The notes under the pieces are model-generated. The model was not told the origin of the DNA, did not search any database, and saw only the letters and a list, made by a program, of their open reading frames with translations. A program made the position numbers and the translations under genes. DNA of 64,000 nt from Lathyrus oleraceus (Eukaryota > Streptophyta > Magnoliopsida > Fabales > Fabaceae), in contig NC_066584.1 in assembly GCF_024323335.1 (NCBI RefSeq), positions 422,697,319-422,761,318 on the forward strand, read 5' to 3'. Positions 60,819 to 64,000 of the stretch are shown piece by piece (position 1 is the stretch's first letter; every line of letters begins with the position of its first letter).

Positions 60819-61954
60819 ATGCATCATTTAGAGCAAGAAAACCGTGAACTCGCGAAAAAGTGAATACTTTGAGGGATAGTTTCCAAAGCCTCACTACTAT
60901 GATGGGAGCTCTAGTGGCTGCTTAGAATCAGCCTCCTCCTCCTGAGACTCCGCTTCAGAAGAATGTGAATTCTAAAATCATTTCTACACCCATTTCTATG
61001 GCTCCGGCCAGTTCTCCACAGCACCAAATAACTCCTGCTTTCCCTTGGGGTATGCCTCCTCAATTTGTGCCAAAAGGATATCAGCCCAGTTGTTGAAGTT
61101 CCTGTTGCTCAACCTATTATGTTTGTACCACCTCCCATTGTCCATGCTACTCCCTATGTGGAAGAAGCTATTTTTCATGCTTATTCGAGTGAAAGTGTTG
61201 GTGTCTATGAAAGGATGGATGAGTTTCAAGATAAGTTTCAAGCAAAGCAGAAGGAGATTAAAGCTCTGAGAGGAAAGGATTTTTTTGGAAAGAACACTCA
61301 TGATCTTTGCTTAGTTCCTAATGTAAAGACCCTTCATAACTTCAAAGTTCCATATTTTGAAAATCATAAGGGAAACTCTTGTCCTTTATGTCATTTGGTG
61401 ATGTATGCTCGCAAGGTGTCAACTCAAACTGATAACCATCATTATTTGATTCATTAATTTCAATATAGTTTGACTGGTGCTTCTTTTAAGTGGTACATGG
61501 GACTTGACAACACTCAGATATGTACATTCAATGATATAGGAGAAGCTTTTGTTCGTTAATACAAGTACAATGTTGACATGGCGCCAGACCGAGATCATCT
61601 TCGTGTTATGTCCCAAAAGGATAAGGAAACTTTCAAAGAGCACATGCAGAGATGGCAAGAGATTGCCAAATAAGTCATTCCTCCATTAAAAGATAAAGAG
61701 ATGACAAAGATATTTTTGAAGACTTTGAGTCTGTTTTATTATGACAAAATGGTCGCAAGGGCTCCTAGTGATTTTACGGAGATGGTAAACATAGGCATGA
61801 GACTAGAAAAAGGCGTCTCTGAGGGACGATTGGTAAACGAGAATGGTTCATCTGGAAGTTCCAAGAGATATGAGAGTGGTTTGACCCAAAGAAGGAACAT
61901 AATGTTAATTCTATTTCGTAAGAAAAGCATAGGAGATCTTCGAGAAACAATCAA
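60819..61954 (+). pseudogene. Degenerate Tat/Ogre gag, 5' part
   Basis: Gag homology runs through several frames: EQENREL at the start, a Pro-rich PPPPETP stretch, HNFKVPYFENHKGNSCP, YSLTGASFKWYMGL, EAFVR then YKYNVDMAPDRD, and EMTKIFLKTLS. It matches the gag core of the young Ogre at 30270-30700. Stops at about 60925, 61558 and 61671 fall where Gln codons are expected, as from C-to-T changes, and frameshifts occur near 60850 and 61080. A solo LTR splits it at 61955 and the reading resumes at 63965. Confidence 0.88.
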
Positions 61955-63959
61955 TGTAACACCCCGATTAAAATAAGATAATTATTTAATTTAAGTTAAT
62001 ATTATATTTATTAATTTAATTAAATAATTGGAATTATTGGATTATTATTATTATTATTATTATTATTTGAATAATAATTATTGGAAAATATATATAAGTT
62101 GGAAATAAGGAAAAAGAGTTCCATTTTGGTAAAAAGAGTTTTCACGTGAAAACAGAGAGGCGGCTGAAAAGAGGAAGAGCAGGAGAACGAAGGTTGGAGA
62201 AGAGAAAAGCTTGAAGCTTAAAGATTCGCCGGATTAACTCAGGTAAGGGGGGTTTATCGTCGTTTAATGGGTATTATGGGTTAACATGTAATGGGTAGTG
62301 ATAAACCGTTGAATTGACCCTAATTGGGATGTTGAATGCTGAAAAATTGTGATCAATAAACTGTGTTAAAGCTGTAATTGAATCCGTAATTGGATGGGTA
62401 GTGATTTTCCGAAAGTGTAGCTTTTTACGGAATTGGAATCGGAGGTCCGGAAGTCCTCCAACGGCGGAAAATGCGGAGAATTCTGCATTCTGCTTCGTGT
62501 TAGCGCAGGAACAGCTTTCTGTCTTGCGTTAACCGGTTAACCCAGGGTGTTAACCGGTTAACACTGTTAGGAATTGTGAAGTATTGCTGTTTTGCTTGCG
62601 TTAACCGGTTAACCCAGGGCGTTAACCGGTTAACACTGTTATGATTTGTGAGAATTGCTGTTCTGTCTGCGTTAACCGGTTAAACCAGGGCGTTAACCGG
62701 TTAACACTGTTGAGTTTGGCCAGAAAGCGTGTTCTGTGTTGCGTTAACCGGTTAACCCAGGGCGTTAACCCGTTAACACTGTTGGAAATTGGAAAAATTG
62801 GTATTTAAATGTTGTGTACATATTTGATGGTTGGCCTATATCGGTATGTGATATAGTAGGGATCATTTCCCGTTGTTTTGAGTAGAATAGGTATTAGTAG
62901 GGTATGCTAATACTGTGTTGGATTAATTGGCATGACATGATGTGATTATGTGATAAATATGCTGATGATGTGTGAAAATATGCATAATGTTGTGAATGTA
63001 TATATTATGCATGTGTTGGTGAATGGACTGTTTTATGGCTTAGAGTGTGAGCATATGTCCATTGTGGATTGTTGTTGATGATGTTGCATTGCTAGGTGAA
63101 TTAGCATGCATATTGTGGCCTTTATGGTGGTAGCTAATTCCCATGGTGAGGAATTAGTGAGTAAATCATTGTAGATTGTTGTTGATGTTTGCATGCTAGG
63201 TGATTAGTGTGCATAGCATGGCCCTTGGGGTGGTAGCTAATTCCCATGGTGAGGAATTAGTGAGTGAGTCACTAGGTCTCAAATGAGTGGGACTAGTGGG
63301 CTTGGTAGCCGTATCTGGATTTGATCGGTGAGGTTGAACTATATGTTCACGAATAGTCGGTACCGCATGCATGGAGTCTCATTGCATAATGTATGTATGG
63401 CGTATAATATGAATGGATGTATTCCAATATTATGCGTGTGTTTGTGTTGGCATTGAGTATGAGTATGAATTGTGTTGGTATTGAGTATGATATTTGAGTT
63501 GATGTGCCGTTACTGAATGTGTGATATGATTAGGGTGATTAATGTGTTATTGACTTAGCATTACATGATATTTTATAATGCTTATTATATCGATTGAGGA
63601 ACTCACCCTTACAACTATGTTTTCAGGTAACGAGCAGTGATTGAGTAGAAGCTAGTGCTTGGAGTCTAGTGTAGTCTCCTTAGAGGGTCATGCTCTGATA
63701 TATGTAACATCGGGACGGGATGTTTTACTTTGTTGAATAATTTTACATGTAGTGTGTTACATGTTTTGCATAATTGATTTGATTTCTATCCGCTGCGTAT
63801 TGTGCAAATACTTTATGTTTTGAATTAATAAAAGAGCATGACAGTTATATTGGTGAATGGTGTGGAGTTGTTTGTGTGACACCCTTAATTGCATAATTAC
63901 TCTGATTGATATATTGTTGAATTAATTAAATATTTGGGGTATTTTAGAAGGGTGTTACA
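61955..63959 (+). repeat. Solo LTR of the Tekay-like family (2,005 bp)
   Basis: It starts TGTAACACCCCGAT and ends AGAAGGGTGTTACA, matching the reverse of the Tekay LTRs at both ends and along most of its length. The perfect duplication ATCAA (61950-61954 and 63960-63964) flanks it, and no internal region is present. It contains an ATT run near 62041, the duplicated CTAATTCC/GGAATTAG hairpin near 63130 and 63236, and a distinctive palindrome array at 62528-62777. Confidence 0.93.
62528..62777. repeat. Four 72-bp units each with two GTTAACCGGTTAAC palindromes
   Basis: Eight 14-bp palindromes start at 62528, 62549, 62600, 62621, 62671, 62692, 62743 and 62764. Six are perfect, and the fifth and eighth have one change. 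Members of each pair are separated by seven bases (CCAGGGC type). Each palindrome contains two inverted GGTTAA words, the classical GT-1 core, which is only a motif match. Confidence 0.93.
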
Positions 63960-63964
63960 ATCAA

Positions 63965-64000
63965 CGCCATCAACATGTAGCGTCAGTTACCCTGGTTATT
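63965..64000 (+). pseudogene. Continuation of the degenerate Tat/Ogre gag
   Basis: Reading across the excised solo LTR keeps one frame (RNNQ before, RHQHVASVTLVI after). This confirms that the insertion is precise and that gag goes on beyond the window. Confidence 0.75.

Overview
This 64-kb window is plant nuclear DNA made almost wholly of nested LTR retrotransposons. I find no host gene and no bacterial feature. A complete Ogre-type element (Ty3/gypsy, Tat lineage) with 7.1-kb LTRs, an extra ORF before gag, a tRNA-Arg primer site and a second RNase H points to a legume with a large genome. Tribe Fabeae (pea, vetch, lentil, Lathyrus) is my inference.

Layout. An old plus-strand Ogre/Tat element, here called E0, supplies the background: integrase pieces at 1380-1992 and 10723-10877, a long 3' UTR to 18619, and an LTR starting at 18620. 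It is broken up by later insertions. (a) LTRs that begin TGTAAGACCCC on the minus strand lie at 1-1379, 46999-51604 and 54536-59310. (b) A young, intact Tekay-type chromovirus lies on the minus strand at 1993-10722, with 2,096-bp LTRs, target duplication ACATA and one open 1,456-aa gag-pol. (c) A decayed minus-strand Ogre LTR lies at 12738-17167. (d) A 27,015-bp young Ogre lies on the plus strand at 19725-46739, with target duplication ATAGG. (e) A degenerate Tat/Ogre gag runs from 60819 and is split by a solo LTR of the Tekay-like family at 61955-63959 (target duplication ATCAA).

The young Ogre reads: 5' LTR, tRNA-Arg PBS, ORF1, gag-protease, a predicted 257-bp intron, pol (RT, RNase H, archaeal-type RNase H, integrase), a 2.8-kb 3' UTR, polypurine tract and 3' LTR. 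ORF1 and gag-pro are open. Pol carries four one-base losses, each where a short run of identical bases is expected.

The most unusual signal is structural. The untranslated parts of these elements are full of locally repeated stem-loops whose loops stay constant while the stems change on both sides together, including G-T wobble pairs. The clearest is an array of about 37 hairpins with loop CGGTAA at 38262-39497. A four-hairpin module just after the Ogre pol stop recurs in E0 with different but still paired stems. The same design appears in the E0 3' UTR (loop TAAGGTTAACT), in the Ogre LTR (loops TTCCTGT and GCGAY), and as palindrome arrays in the Tekay-family LTRs, where two relatives carry unrelated palindromes at the same place. 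This suggests a selected RNA structure, or a copying mechanism that keeps the arms matched. All counts here were made by eye.
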